Source of the DNA: Ptiloglossa arizonensis
Lineage: Eukaryota; Arthropoda; Insecta; Hymenoptera; Colletidae
Direction of reading: 5' to 3'
Length of the DNA: 64,000 bases
Assembly: GCF_051014685.1 (NCBI RefSeq)
Contig: NW_027478779.1
Location: 310,001 to 374,000, forward strand
The position numbers and the translations under genes are program-made. The stretch's first letter is position 1; the number at the start of each line of letters is the position of its first letter. Below the pieces are notes generated by a model. That model made no database searches, had not been told where the DNA came from, and saw only the letters and a list, made by a program, of their open reading frames with translations. This document shows, one piece after another, positions 1 through 13,424 of this stretch.

Positions 1-91
1 CGTATAACGTATAACGTGTAACGTATAACGTATAACGCATAACGTATAACGTATAACCTATGACGTATAACGTATAACGTATAACGTATAA
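1..91. repeat. Family 1, tail of a Q-type module cut by the window edge
   Basis: Short stretch with CGTGTAA at 15, CGCATAA at 36 and CCTATGA at 57, followed by CTAATAA at 92. The same order precedes the P module at 19,550, so this is probably the 3' end of a Q module whose start lies outside the window. Confidence 0.6.
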
Positions 92-1435
92 CTAATAACG
101 TATAACGTATAACGTATAACGTATAACGTATAACGTATAACGTATAACGTATAACGTATAACGTATAACGTATAACGAATAACGTATAACGTATAACGTA
201 CAACGTATCACGTATAAGGTATGACCTATTACGTATAACGTATAACGTATAACGTATAACGTATAACGTATAACGTATAACGTATAACGTATAACGTATA
301 ACGCATAACGTATAACGTATAACGTATGACGTACAACGTACAACGTATCACGTATAAGGTATGACTTATAACGTATATCGTATAACGTATAACGTATAAC
401 GTATAACGTATAACGTATAACGTATAACGTATAGCGTATAACCTATGACGTATAACGTATAACTTATAACGTATAACGTATAACGTATAACGTACAACGT
501 ATAACGTATCACGTATAACGTATTACGAATAACGTATAACGTATGACGTATAACGTATAACGTATAACGTATAACGTATAACGTATAACGTATAACATGT
601 AATGTATAACGTATAACGTATAACGAATAACGTATAACGTATAACGTATAACGTACAACGTATAACGTATAACGTATAACGTATAACGTATAACGAATAA
701 CGTATAACGTATAACGTATAACGTACAACGTATAACGTATAACGTATAACGTATAACGTATAACGTATAACGTATAACGTATAACGTATAACGTATAACG
801 TATAACGTATAACGTATAGCGTATAACGCATAACGTATAACGTATAACGCATAACGTATAACGTATAACGTATAACGTATAACGTATAACGTATAACGTA
901 TAACGTATAACGTATAACGTATAACGTATAACGTATAACGTATAACCTATGACGTATAACGTATAACTTATAACGTATAACGTATAACGTATAACGTACA
1001 ACGTATAACGTATCACGTGTAACGTATTACGAATAACGTATAACGTATGACGTATAACGTATAACGTATAACGTATAACGTATAACGTATAACGAATAAC
1101 GTATAACGTATAACGTATAACATGTAATGTATAACGTATAACGTATAACGAATAACGTATAACGTATAACGTATAACGTACAACGTATAACGTATAACGT
1201 ATAACGTACAACGTATAACGTATAACGTATAACGTATAACGTATAACGTATAACGTATAACGTATAACGTATAACGTATAACGTATAACGTATAACGTAT
1301 AACGTATAACGTATAATGTATAACGTATAACGTATAACGTATAACATATAACGTATAACGTATAACCTATGACGTATAACGTATAACGTATAACGTATAA
1401 CGTATAACGTATAACGTATAACGCATAACGTATAA
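92..1435. repeat. Family 1 module P1
   Basis: Opens with CTAATAA at 92. The leader carries CGTACAA, CGTATCA, N, GGTATGA (218-224), CCTATTA and a second GGTATGA at 358-364 followed by CTTATAA and CGTATAT. The core is two half-modules about 504-525 bp apart: CCTATGA at 442 and 946, CATGTAA at 596 and 1121. Each half runs CCTATGA, CTTATAA, CGTACAA, CGTATCA, CGTATTA, CGAATAA, CGTATGA, CATGTAA, TGTATAA. P7 (19,550-20,886) is the same module at offset 19,458, except that P1 has two CGTACAA units at about 330-343 where P7 has one; after that point the offset is 19,451. Confidence 0.85.
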
Positions 1436-3920
1436 CGCATAATCTATGATGTATAACGTATAACGTATAACGTATAACTAATAACGTATAACGTATAACG
1501 TATAACGTATAACGTATAACGTATAACGTATAACGTATAACGTATAACGTATAACGTATAACGTATAACGTATAACGTATAACGTATAACGTATAACGTA
1601 TAACGTATAACGTATAACCTATGACGTATAACGTATAACGTATAACGCATAACGTATAACGTATAACGTATAACGTATAACGTATAACGTATAACGTATA
1701 ACGTATAACGTATAACGTATAACGTATAACCTATGACGTATAACGTATAACGTATAACGTATAACGTATAACGTATAACGTATAACGCATAACGTATAAC
1801 GTATAACCTATGACGTATAACGTATAACGTATAACGTATAACTAATAACGTATAACGTATAACGTATAACGTATAACGTATAACGTATAACGTATAACGT
1901 ATAACATGTAATGTATAACGTATAACGTATAACGAATAACGTATAACGTATAACGTATAACGTATAACGTATAACGTATAACGTATAACGTATAACGTAT
2001 AACGTATAACGTATAACGTATAACGTATAACGTATAACGTATAACGTATAACGTATAACGTATAACGTAAAACGTATAACGTATAACGTATAACGTATAA
2101 CGTATAACGTATAACGTATAACGTATAACGTATAACGTATAACGTATAATGTATAACGTATAACGAATAACGTATAACGTATAACGTATAACGTATAACG
2201 TATAACGTATAACGTATAACGTATAACGTATAACGTATAACGTATAACGTATAACGTATAACGTATAACGTAAAACGTATAACGTATAACGTATAACGCA
2301 TAACGTATAACGCATAACGTATAACGTATGACCTATAACGTATAACGTATAAAGTATAACGTATAACGTATAACGTATAACGTATAACGTATAACGTATA
2401 ACGTATAACGTATAACGTATAACGTATAACGTATAACGTATAACGTATAACGTATAACGTATAACGTATAACGTATAACGTATAACGTATCACTAATAAC
2501 GTATAACGTATAACGAATATCGTAGGACGTATAACGTATAACGTATAACGTATAACGTATAACGTATAACGTATAACGTATAACGTATAACGTATAACGT
2601 ATAACGTATAACGTATAACGTATAACGTATAACGTATAACGTATAACGTATAACGTATAACGTATAACGTATAATGTATAACGTATAACGAATAACGTAT
2701 AACGTATAACGTATAACGTATAACGTATAACGTATAACGTATAACGTATAACCTATGACGTATAACGTATAACGTATAACGTATAACGTATAACGTATAA
2801 CGTATAACGCATAACGTATAACGCATAACCTATGACGTATAACGTATAACGTATAACGTATAACTAATAACGTATAACGTATAACGTATAACGTATAACG
2901 TATAACGTATAACGTATAACGTATAACGTATAACGTATAACATATAACGTATAACGTATAACGTATAACGTATAACGTATAACGTATAACGTATAACGTA
3001 TAACGTGTAACGAATAACGTGTAACGTATAACGTATAACGTATAACGTATAACGTATAACGTATAACGTATAACGTATAACGTATAACGTATAACCTATG
3101 ACGTATAACGTATAACGTATAACGTATAACGTATAACGTATAACGTATAACGCATAACGTATAACGCATAACCTATGACGTATAACGTATAACGTATAAC
3201 GTATAACTAATAACGTATAACGTATAACGTATAACGTATAACCTATGACGTATAACGTATAACTTATAACGTATAACGTACAACGTATAATGTATCACGT
3301 ATAACGTATTACGAATAACGTATAACGTATGACGTATAACGTATAACGTATAATGTATAACGTATAACGTATAACGTATAACGTATAACGTATAACGTAT
3401 AACCTATGACGTATAACGTATAACGTATAACGTATAACGTATAACGTATAACGTATAACGCATAACCTATGACGTATAACGTATAACGTATAACGTATAA
3501 CTAATAACGTATAACGTATAACGTATAACGTATAACCTATGACGTATAACGTATAACTTATAACGTATGACCTATAACGTATAACGTATAAAGTATAACG
3601 TATAACGTATAACGTATAACATATAACGTATAACGTATAACGTATAACGTATAACGTATAACGTATAACGTATAACGTATAACGTATAACGTATAACGTA
3701 TAACCTATGACGTATAACGTATAACCTATGACGTATAACGTATAACGTATAACGTATAACGTGTAACGTATAACGTATAACGCATAACGTATAACGTATA
3801 ACCTATGACGTATAACGTATAACGTATAACGTATAACTAATAACGTATAACGTATAACGTATAACGTATAACGTATAACGTATAACGTATAACGTATAAC
3901 GTATAACGTATAACGTATAA
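1436..3920. repeat. Family 1 module Q1
   Basis: Opens with the triplet CGCATAA, TCTATGA, TGTATAA (1436-1456), which also opens Q2, Q3, Q4 and P6. Order inside: CCTATGA and CGCATAA clusters, CTAATAA (1842), CATGTAA with TGTATAA (about 1905), two CGTAAAA units about 204 bp apart (near 2067 and 2271), AGTATAA (about 2352), the B cassette (2486-2527), then CGTGTAA, CGAATAA, N, CGTGTAA-type units from 3004, and a terminal cluster of CCTATGA, CTTATAA, CGTACAA, TGTATCA, CGTATTA. It ends just before the first R marker. Confidence 0.8.
2486..2527. repeat. B cassette 1 (B1 subtype)
   Basis: Six units: CGTATCA, CTAATAA, N, N, CGAATAT, CGTAGGA. The fourth unit is plain (B1 subtype). It is the only B copy upstream of the three register breaks, so its spacing to the next B (10,442 bp) is not a multiple of 7. 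Confidence 0.95.
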
Positions 3921-5313
3921 CGTATATCCTATAACGCATAACGTATAACGTATAACGTATAACGTATAACGTATAACGTATAACGTATAACGCATAACCT
4001 ATGACGTATAACGTATAACGTATAACGTATAACTAATAACGTATAACGTATAACGTATAACGTATAACGTATAACGTATAACGTATAACGTACAACGTTT
4101 AACGTACAACGTATAACGTATAACGTATAACGTATAACGTATAACGTATAACGTATAACATATAACGTATAACGTATAACGTATAACGTATAACGCCTAA
4201 CGTATAACGTATAACGTATAACGTATAACGTATAACGTATAACGTACAACGTTTAACGTATAACGTATTACGTAGAACGTATAACGTATAACGTATAACG
4301 TATAACGTATAACGTATAACGTATAACGTATGACGTATAACGTATAACGTACAACGTTTAACGTATAACGTATAACGTAGAACGTATAACGTACAACGTA
4401 TAACGTATAACGTATAACGTATGACGTATAACGTACAACGTATAACGTATAACGTATATCCTATAACGCATAACGTATAACGTATAACGTATAACGTATA
4501 ACGTATAACGTATAACGTATAGCGTCTAACGTATAACGTATAACGTACAACGTATAACGTATAACGTATAACGTATAACGTATAACGTATAACGTATAAC
4601 GTATAACGTATAACGTATATCGTACAACGTTCAACGTATAACGTATAATGTATAACGTATAACGTGTAACGTATAACGTGTAACGTACAACGTATAACGT
4701 ATAACGTATAACGTATAACGTATAACGTATAACGTATAACGTATAACGTATAACGTATAACGTATAACGTATAACGTATAACGTATAACGTATAACGTAT
4801 AACGTATAACGTATAACGTATAACGTATAACGTATAACGTATAACGTATAACGTATAACGTATAACGTATAACGTATAACGTATAACGTATAACGTATAA
4901 CGTATAACGTATAACGTATAACGTATATCGTACAACGTTCAACGTATAATGTATAACGTATAACGTATAACGTATAACGTATGCAGTATAATGTATAACG
5001 TATAACGTGTAACGTATAACGTGTAACGTACAACGTATAACGTATAACGTATAACGTATAACGTATAACGTATAACGTATAACGTATAACGTATAACGTA
5101 TAACGTATAACGTATAACGTATAACGCATAACGTATAACGTATAACGTATAACGTATAACGTATAACGTATAACGTATAACGTACAACGTTTAACGTATA
5201 ACGTATAACGTAGAACGTATAACGTATAACGTATAACGTATGACGTATAACGTACAACGTATAACGTAAAACGTATATCCTATAACACATAACGTATAAC
5301 GTATAACGTATAA

Positions 5314-5318
5314 TACAA
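5314..5318. repeat. Out-of-register unit, 5 bp (TACAA), copy 1
   Basis: Read as N followed by TACAA, lacking the CG of CGTACAA; it shifts the 7-bp register by -2. Confidence 0.9.
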
Positions 5319-5388
5319 CGTATAACGTATAACGTATAACGTATAACGTATAACGTATAACGTCCAACGTATAACGTATAACGTATAA

Positions 5389-5394
5389 CGTAAA
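5389..5394. repeat. Out-of-register unit, 6 bp (CGTAAA), copy 1
   Basis: One base short of a full unit, register shift -1; it starts 75 bp downstream of the first TACAA. Confidence 0.9.
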
Positions 5395-6164
5395 CGTATA
5401 ACGTACAACGTTTAACGTATACCGTATAACGAATAACGTATAACGTATATCGCATGACGTATAACATATAACGTATAACGTATAACGTATAACGTACAAC
5501 GTATAACGTATAACGTATATCCTATAACGCATAACGTATAACGTATAACGTATAACGTATAACGTATAACGTATAACGTATAACGTATAACGTATACCGT
5601 ATAACGTATAACGTATAACGTATAACGTATAACGTATAACGTATAACGTATAACGTATAACGTATAACGTATACAGTATAATGTATAACGTATAACGTGT
5701 AACGTATGACGTATAACGTATAACGTACAACGTATAACGTATAACGTATAACGAATAACGTATAACGTATAACGTATAACGTACAACGTATAACGTATAA
5801 CGTATATCGTACAACGTTCAACGTATAACGTATAATGTATAACGTATAACGTATAACGTATAACGTATAACGTATACAGTATAACGTATAACGTATAACG
5901 TATAACGTATAACGTATAACGTATAACGTATAACGTATAACGTATAACGTATAACGTATAACGTATAACGCATAACGTATAACGTATAACGTATAACGTA
6001 TAACGTATAACGTATAACGTATAACGTATAACGTACAACGTTTAACGTATAACGTATAACGTAGAACGTATAACGTATAATGTATAACGTATGACGTATA
6101 ACGTACAACGTATAACGTAAAACGTATATCCTATAACACATAACGTATAACGTATAACGTATAA

Positions 6165-6169
6165 TACAA
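6165..6169. repeat. Out-of-register unit, 5 bp (TACAA), copy 2
   Basis: Second TACAA, 851 bp after the first; register shift -2. Its flank CGTATAT, CCTATAA, CACATAA-type (about 6124-6142) matches the flanks of copies 1 and 3. Confidence 0.9.
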
Positions 6170-6246
6170 CGTATAACGTATAACGTATAACGTATAACGT
6201 ATAACGTATAACGTATAACGTCCAGCGTATAACGTATAACGTATAA

Positions 6247-6252
6247 CGTAAA
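6247..6252. repeat. Out-of-register unit, 6 bp (CGTAAA), copy 2
   Basis: 82 bp after its TACAA partner, one unit more than in copies 1 and 3; register shift -1. Confidence 0.9.
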
Positions 6253-6308
6253 CGTATAACGTACAACGTTTAACGTATACCGTATAACGTATAACGTATA
6301 ACGTATAA

Positions 6309-7351
6309 CGCATAACGTATAACGTATAACCTATGACGTATAACGTATAACGTATAACGTATAACTAATAACGTACAACGTATAACGTATAACGTATAAC
6401 GTATAACGTATAACGTATAACGTATAACGTATAACGTATAACGTATAACGTATAACGTATAACGTATAACGTATAACGTATAACGTATAACGTATAACGT
6501 ATAACGTATAACGTATAACGTATAACGTATAACGTATAACGTATAACGTATAACGTATAACGTATAACGCATAACGTATAACGTATAACGCATAACGTAT
6601 AACGTATAACGTATAACGTATAACGTATAACGTATAACGTATAACGTATAGCGTATAACCTAAGACGTATAACGTATAACTTATAACGTATAACGTATAA
6701 CGTATAACGTACAACGTATTACGTACAACGTATAACGTATAACGTATATCGTATAACGTATAACGTATAACGTATAACGTATAACGTATAACGTATAGCG
6801 TATAACCTATGACGTATAACGTATAACTTATAACGTATAACGTATAACGTATAACGTACAACGTATAACGTATCACGTATAACGTATTACGAATAACGTA
6901 TAACGTATGACGTATAACGTATAACGTATAACGTATAACGTATAACGTATAACGTATAACGTATAACATGTAATGTATAACGTATAACGTATAACGAATA
7001 ACGTATAACGTATAACGTATAACGTACAACGTATAACGTATAACGTATAACGTATAACGTATAACGAATAACGTATAACGTATAACGTATAACGTACAAC
7101 GTATAACGTATAACGTATAACGTATAACGTATAACGTATAACGTATAACGTATAACGTATAACGTATAACGTATAACGTATAACGTATAGCGTATAACGC
7201 ATAACGTATAACGTATAACGCATAACGTATAACGTATAACGTATAACGTATAACGTATAACGTATAACGTATAACGTATAACGTATAACGTATAACGTAT
7301 AACGTATAACGTATAACCTATGACGTATAACGTATAACTTATAACGTATAA
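6309..7351. repeat. Family 1 module P2
   Basis: P-type segment between two R modules. CCTATGA at 6330, CTAATAA at about 6364, then a long plain run to CGCATAA near 6569. Then CGTATAG, a unique CCTAAGA (about 6658) where other copies have CCTATGA, CTTATAA, CGTACAA, CGTATTA, CGTACAA (about 6709-6729), and a P half-module with CATGTAA near 6967. The CGTACAA, CGTATTA, CGTACAA trio recurs in P4 (about 10,752) at offset 4,043, which is a multiple of 7 minus 3, as expected from the register breaks at 7744 and 7819. Confidence 0.8.
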
Positions 7352-7743
7352 CGTACAACGTATAACGTATAACGTATATCGTACAACGTTCAACGTATAA
7401 CGTATAATGTATAACGTATAACGTATAACGTATAACGTATAACGTATACAGTATAACGTATAACGTATAACGTATAACGTATAACGTATAACGTATAACG
7501 TATAACGTATAACGTATAACGTATAACGTATAACGTATAACGTATAACCTATAACGCATAACGTATAACGTATAACGTATAACGTATAACGTATAACGTA
7601 TAACGTATAACGTACAACGTTTAACGTATCACGTATAACGTATAACGTATAACGTATAACGTATAACGTATGACGTATAACGTACAACGTATAACGTAAA
7701 ACGTATATCCTATAACACATAACGTATAACGTATAACGTATAA

Positions 7744-7748
7744 TACAA
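7744..7748. repeat. Out-of-register unit, 5 bp (TACAA), copy 3
   Basis: Exactly 2,430 bp after copy 1, inside a near-identical duplicated segment; register shift -2. Confidence 0.9.
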
Positions 7749-7818
7749 CGTATAACGTATAACGTATAACGTATAACGTATAACGTATAACGTCCAACGT
7801 ATAACGTATAACGTATAA

Positions 7819-7824
7819 CGTAAA
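7819..7824. repeat. Out-of-register unit, 6 bp (CGTAAA), copy 3
   Basis: 75 bp after its partner, as in copy 1. It is the last register change detected; all markers checked from here to position 64,000 share one 7-bp phase. Confidence 0.9.
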
Positions 7825-9315
7825 CGTATAACGTACAACGTTTAACGTATACCGTATAACGAATAACGTATAACGTATATCGCATGACGTATAACATATA
7901 ACGTATAACGTATAACGTATAACGTACAACGTATAACGTATAACGTATATCCTATAACGCATAACGTATAACGTATAACGTATAACGTATAACGTATAAC
8001 GTATAACGTATAACGTATAACGTATAACGTATAACGTATAACGTATAACGTATAACGTATAACGTATAACGTATAACGTATAACGTATAACGTATAACGT
8101 ATAACGTATAACGTATAACGTATACAGTATAATGTATAACGTATAACGTGTAACGTATAACGTATAACGTATAACGTATGACGTATAACGTATAACGTAT
8201 AACGTATAAAGTATAACGTATAACGTATAACGTATAACGTATAACGTATAGCGTATAACGTATAACGTATAACGTACAACGTCCAACGTATAACGTATAA
8301 CGTATAACGTATAACGTATAACGTACAACGTTTAACGTATACCGTATAACGAATAACGTATAACGTATATCGCATGACGTATAACATATAACGTATAACG
8401 TATAACGTATAACGTACAACGTATAACGTATAACGTATATCCTATAACGCATAACGTATAACGTATAACGTATAACGTATAACGTATAGCGTATAACGTA
8501 TAACGTATAACGTATAACGTATAACGTATAACGTATAACGTATAACGTATAACGTATAACGTATAACGTATAACGTATAACGTATAACGTATAACGTATA
8601 ACGTATAACGTATAACGTATAACGTATAACGTATAACGTATAACGTACAACGTATAACGTATAACGTATATCCTATAACGCATAACGTATAACGTATAAC
8701 GTATAACGTATAGCGTATAACGTATAACGTATAACGTATAACGTATAACGTATAACGTATAACGTATAACGTATAACGTATAACGTATAACGTATAACGT
8801 ATAACGTATAACGTATAACGTATAACGTATAACGTATAACGTATAACGTATAACGTATAACGTATAACGTTTAACGTATAACGTATAACGTATAACGTAT
8901 AACGTATAACGTATAACGTATAACGTATAACGTATAACGTATAACGTATAACGTATAACGTATAACGTATACAGTATAATGTATAACGTATAACGTGTAA
9001 CGTATAACGTATAACGTATAACGTATAACGTATAACGTATAACGTATAACGTATAACGTATAACGTATAACGTATAACGTATAACGTATAACGTATAACG
9101 TATAGCGTATAACGTATAACGTATAACGTACAACGTCCAACGTATAACGTATAACGTATAACGTATAACGTATAACGTACAACGTTTAACGTATACCGTA
9201 TAACGAATAACGTATAACGTATATCGCATGACGTATAACATATAACGAATAACGTATAACGTATAACGTATAACGTACAACGTATTACGTATAACGTATA
9301 TCCTATAACGCATAA

Positions 9316-9784
9316 CGTATAACGTATAACGTATAACGTATAGCGTATAACGTATAACGTATAACGTATAACGTATAACGTATAACGTATAACGTATAAC
9401 GTATAACGTATAACGTATAACGTATAACGTATAACGTGTAACGTATAACGTGTAACGTATAACGTATAACGTATAACGTATAACGTATAACGTATAACGT
9501 ATAACGTATAACGTATAACGTATAACGTATAACGTATAACGTATAACGTATAACGTATAACGTATAACGTAAAACGTATAACGTATAACGTATAACGTAT
9601 AACGTATAACGTATAACGTATAACGTATAACGTATAACGTATAACGTATAACGTATAACGTATAACGTATAACGTATAACGTATAACGTATAACGTATAA
9701 CGCATAACGTATAACGTATAACGCATAACGTATAACGTATAACGTATAACGTATAACGTATAACGTATAACGTATAACGTATAA
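9316..9784. repeat. Family 1 linker, mostly plain N units
   Basis: Low-variant stretch with CGTATAG (about 9340), a CGTGTAA, N, CGTGTAA trio (9436-9456), one CGTAAAA (about 9569) and CGCATAA at 9702 and 9723. Nothing else is seen in it. Confidence 0.7.
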
Positions 9785-10617
9785 CCTATGACGTATAACG
9801 TATAACTTATAACGTATAACGTATAACGTATAACGTACAACGTATAACGTATCACGTATAACGTATTACGAATAACGTATAACGTATGACGTATAACGTA
9901 TAACGTATAACGTATAAAGTATAACGTATAACGTATAACGCATAACGTATAACGTATGACGTATAACGTATAACGTATAACATGTAATGTATAACGTATA
10001 ACGTATAACGTATAACGTATAACGTATAACGTATAACGTACAACGTATAACGTATAACGTATAACGTATAACGTATAACGTATAACGTAAAACGTAAAAC
10101 GTATAACGTATAACGTATAACGTATAACGTATAACGTATAACGTATAACGTATAACGTATAACGTATAACGTATAACGTATAACGTATAACGTATAACGT
10201 ATAACGTATAACGTATAACGTATAACGTATAACGTATAACGTATAACGTATAACGTATAACTTATGACGTATAACGTATAACGTATAACGTATAACGTAT
10301 AACCTATGACGTATAACGTATAACGTATAACGTATAACGTATAACGTATAACGTATAACGCATAACGTATAACGTATAACCTATGACGTATAACGTATAA
10401 CGTATAACGTATAACTAATGACGTATAACGTATAACGTATAACGTATAACGTATAACGTATAACGTATAACGTATAACGTATAACGTATAACGTATAACG
10501 TATAACGTATAACGTATAACGTATAACGTATAACGTATAACGTATAACGTATAACGTATAACGTATAACGTATAACGTATAACGTATAACGTATAACGTA
10601 TAACGTATAACGTATAA
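9785..10617. repeat. Family 1 module P3, P/Q hybrid
   Basis: Begins as a P half-module (CCTATGA at 9785, CTTATAA, CGTACAA, CGTATCA, CGTATTA, CGAATAA, CGTATGA). It then shows AGTATAA (about 9918), CATGTAA (about 9980), an unusual doublet CGTAAAA, CGTAAAA (about 10,087), CTTATGA (about 10,261) and CTAATGA (about 10,415). It ends in a plain run of roughly 28 N units. Several of these units are found in no other module, which suggests a recombinant or a long-isolated copy. Confidence 0.7.
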
Positions 10618-11856
10618 CGCATAACGTATAACGTATAACGCATAACGTATAACGTATAACGTATAACGTATAACGTATAACGTATAACGTATAGCGTATA
10701 ACCTATGACGTATAACGTATAACTTATAACGTATAACGTATAACGTATAACGTACAACGTATTACGTACAACGTATAACGTATAACGTATATCGTATAAC
10801 GTATAACGTATAACGTATAACGTATAACGTATAACGTATAACGTATAGCGTATAACCTATGACGTATAACGTATAACTTATAACGTATAACGTATAACGT
10901 ATAACGTACAACGTATAACGTATCACGTATAACGTATTACGAATAACGTATAACGTATGACGTATAACGTATAACGTATAACGTATAACGTATAACGTAT
11001 AACGCATAACATGTAATGTATAACGTATAACGTATAACGAATAACGTATAACGTATAACGTATAACGTACAACGTATAACGTATAACGTATAACGTATAA
11101 CGTATAACGAATAACGTATAACGTATAACGTATAACGTACAACGTATAACGTATAACGTATAACGTATAACGTATAACGTATAACGTATAACGTATAACG
11201 TATAACGTATAACGTATAACGTATAACGTATAGCGTATAACGCATAACGTATAACGTATAACGCATAACGTATAACGTATAACGTATAACGTATAACGTA
11301 TAACGTATAACGTATAACGTATAACGTATAACGTATAACGTATAACGTATAACGTATAACCTATGACGTATAACGTATAACTTATAACGTATAACGTATA
11401 ACGTATAACGTACAACGTATAACGTATCACGTGTAACGTATTACGAATAACGTATAACGTATGACGTATAACGTATAACGTATAACGTATAACGTATAAC
11501 GTATAACGAATAACGTATAACGTATAACGTATAACATGTAATGTATAACGTATAACGTATAACGAATAACGTATAACGTATAACGTATAACGTACAACGT
11601 ATAACGTATAACGTATAACGTACAACGTATAACGTATAACGTATAACGTATAACGTATAACGTATAACGTATAACGTATAACGTATAACGTATAACGTAT
11701 AACGTATAACGTATAACGTATAACGTATAACGTATAATGTATAACGTATAACGTATAACGTATAACATATAACGTATAACGTATAACCTATGACGTATAA
11801 CGTATAACGTATAACGTATAACGTATAACGTATAACGTATAACGCATAACGTATAA
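10618..11856. repeat. Family 1 module P4
   Basis: Starts with CGCATAA at 10,618 and carries CGTACAA, CGTATTA, CGTACAA (about 10,752), two P half-modules with CATGTAA near 11,010 and 11,534, and ends at the Q-opening triplet. Every marker checked is repeated in P5 at an offset of 4,165 bp (595 units). It differs from P5 by scattered changes, such as a CGCATAA before CATGTAA near 11,003. Confidence 0.85.
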
Positions 11857-13424
11857 CGCATAATCTATGATGTATAACGTATAACGCATAACGTATAACT
11901 AATAACGTATAACGTATAACGTATAACGTATAACGTATAACGTATAACGTATAACGTATAACGTATAACGTATAACGTATAACGTATAACGTATAACGTA
12001 TAACGTATAACGTATAACGTATAACGTATAACGTATAACCTATGACGTATAACGTATAACGTATAACGCATAACGTATAACGTATAACGTATAACGTATA
12101 ACGTATAACGTATAACGTATAACGTATAACGTATAACGTATAACCTATGACGTATAACGTATAACGTATAACGTATAACGTATAACGTATAACGTATAAC
12201 GCATAACGTATAACGTATAACCTATGACGTATAACGTATAACGTATAACGTATAACTAATAACGTATAACGTATAACGTATAACGTATAACGTATAACGT
12301 ATAACGTATAACGTATAACATGTAATGTATAACGTATAACGTATAACGAATAACGTATAACGTATAACGTATAACGTATAACGTATAACGTATAACGTAT
12401 AACGTATAACGTATAACGTATAACGTATAACGTATAACGTATAACGTATAACGTATAACGTATAACGTATAACGTATAACGTATAACGTAAAACGTATAA
12501 CGTATAACGTATAACGTATAACGTATAACGTATAACGTATAACGTATAACGTATAACGTATAACGTATAATGTATAACGTATAACGAATAACGTATAACG
12601 TATAACGTATAACGTATAACGTATAACGTATAACGTATAACGTATAACGTATAACGTATAACGTATAACGTATAACGTATAACGTATAACGTAAAACGTA
12701 TAACGTATAACGTATAACGCATAACGTATAACGCATAACGTATAACGTATGACCTATAACGTATAACGTATAAAGTATAACGTATAACGTATAACGTATA
12801 ACGTATAACGTATAACGTATAACGTATAACGTATAACGTATAACGTATAACGTATAACGTATAACGTATAACGTATAACGTATAACGTATAACGTATAAC
12901 GTATAACGTATAACGTATAACGTATAACGTATCACTAATAACGTATAACGTATAACGAATATCGTAGGACGTATAACGTATAACGTATAACGTATAACGT
13001 ATAACGTATAACGTATAACGTATAACGTATAACGTATAACGTATAACGTATAACGTATAACGTATAACGTATAACGTATAACGTATAACGTATAACGTAT
13101 AACGTATAACGTATAACGTATAATGTATAACGTATAACGAATAACGTATAACGTATAACGTATAACGTATAACGTATAACGTATAACGTATAACGTATAA
13201 CCTATGACGTATAACGTATAACGTATAACGTATAACGTATAACGTATAACGTATAACGCATAACGTATAACGCATAACCTATGACGTATAACGTATAACG
13301 TATAACGTATAACTAATAACGTATAACGTATAACGTATAACGTATAACGTATAACGTATAACGTATAACGTATAACGTATAACGTATAACGTATAACGTA
13401 TAACGTATAACGTATAACGTATAA
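11857..13424. repeat. Family 1 module Q2
   Basis: Opens with CGCATAA, TCTATGA, TGTATAA. It has the Q order through CATGTAA (about 12,318), paired CGTAAAA (about 12,487 and 12,690), AGTATAA (about 12,773) and B (12,928-12,969). B lies 1,071 bp from the module start, as in Q3. It is shorter than Q1 and Q3 at the 3' side and passes into R3 before the CGTGTAA, CGAATAA block. Confidence 0.8.
12928..12969. repeat. B cassette 2 (B1 subtype)
   Basis: CGTATCA, CTAATAA, N, N, CGAATAT, CGTAGGA in Q2. The next B is 5,075 bp downstream (725 units). Confidence 0.95.

Larger units (their letters stand above)
3921..6308. repeat. Family 1 module R1
   Basis: Opens with CGTATAT, CCTATAA at 3921 and brings a vocabulary absent from P and Q: CGTACAA with CGTTTAA (about 4090, 4230, 4350), CGTTCAA after CGTATAT, CGTACAA (about 4620 and 4930), CGTAGAA, CGTCCAA, and CGTATAC, AGTATAA, TGTATAA (about 5670). 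A plain run of 33 N units fills 4691-4921. Two of the three out-of-register unit pairs of the window are here (5314-5394 and 6165-6252). The stretch 5221-5540 recurs at 7651-7970 with an offset of 2,430 bp. R may be the oldest or most mutated part of the array (inference). Confidence 0.8.
7352..9315. repeat. Family 1 module R2
   Basis: Opens with CGTACAA, then CGTATAT, CGTACAA, CGTTCAA (7373-7393). It contains the third register-break pair (7744-7748 and 7819-7824) and three copies of the run CGTTTAA, CGTATAC, CGTATAA, CGAATAA ... CGTATAT, CGCATGA, N, CATATAA (about 7850, 8340, 9185). CGTATAC, AGTATAA, TGTATAA occurs from 8121 and again from 8968, 847 bp apart, so the interval is a tandem duplication. 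It closes with CGTATAT, CCTATAA, CGCATAA at 9295-9315. Confidence 0.8.

Noticed and set aside
3921..9315. R modules as inserted mobile elements
   Set aside because: They consist of the same 7-bp unit with variants. No terminal repeats, target-site duplications or coding remnants were seen.
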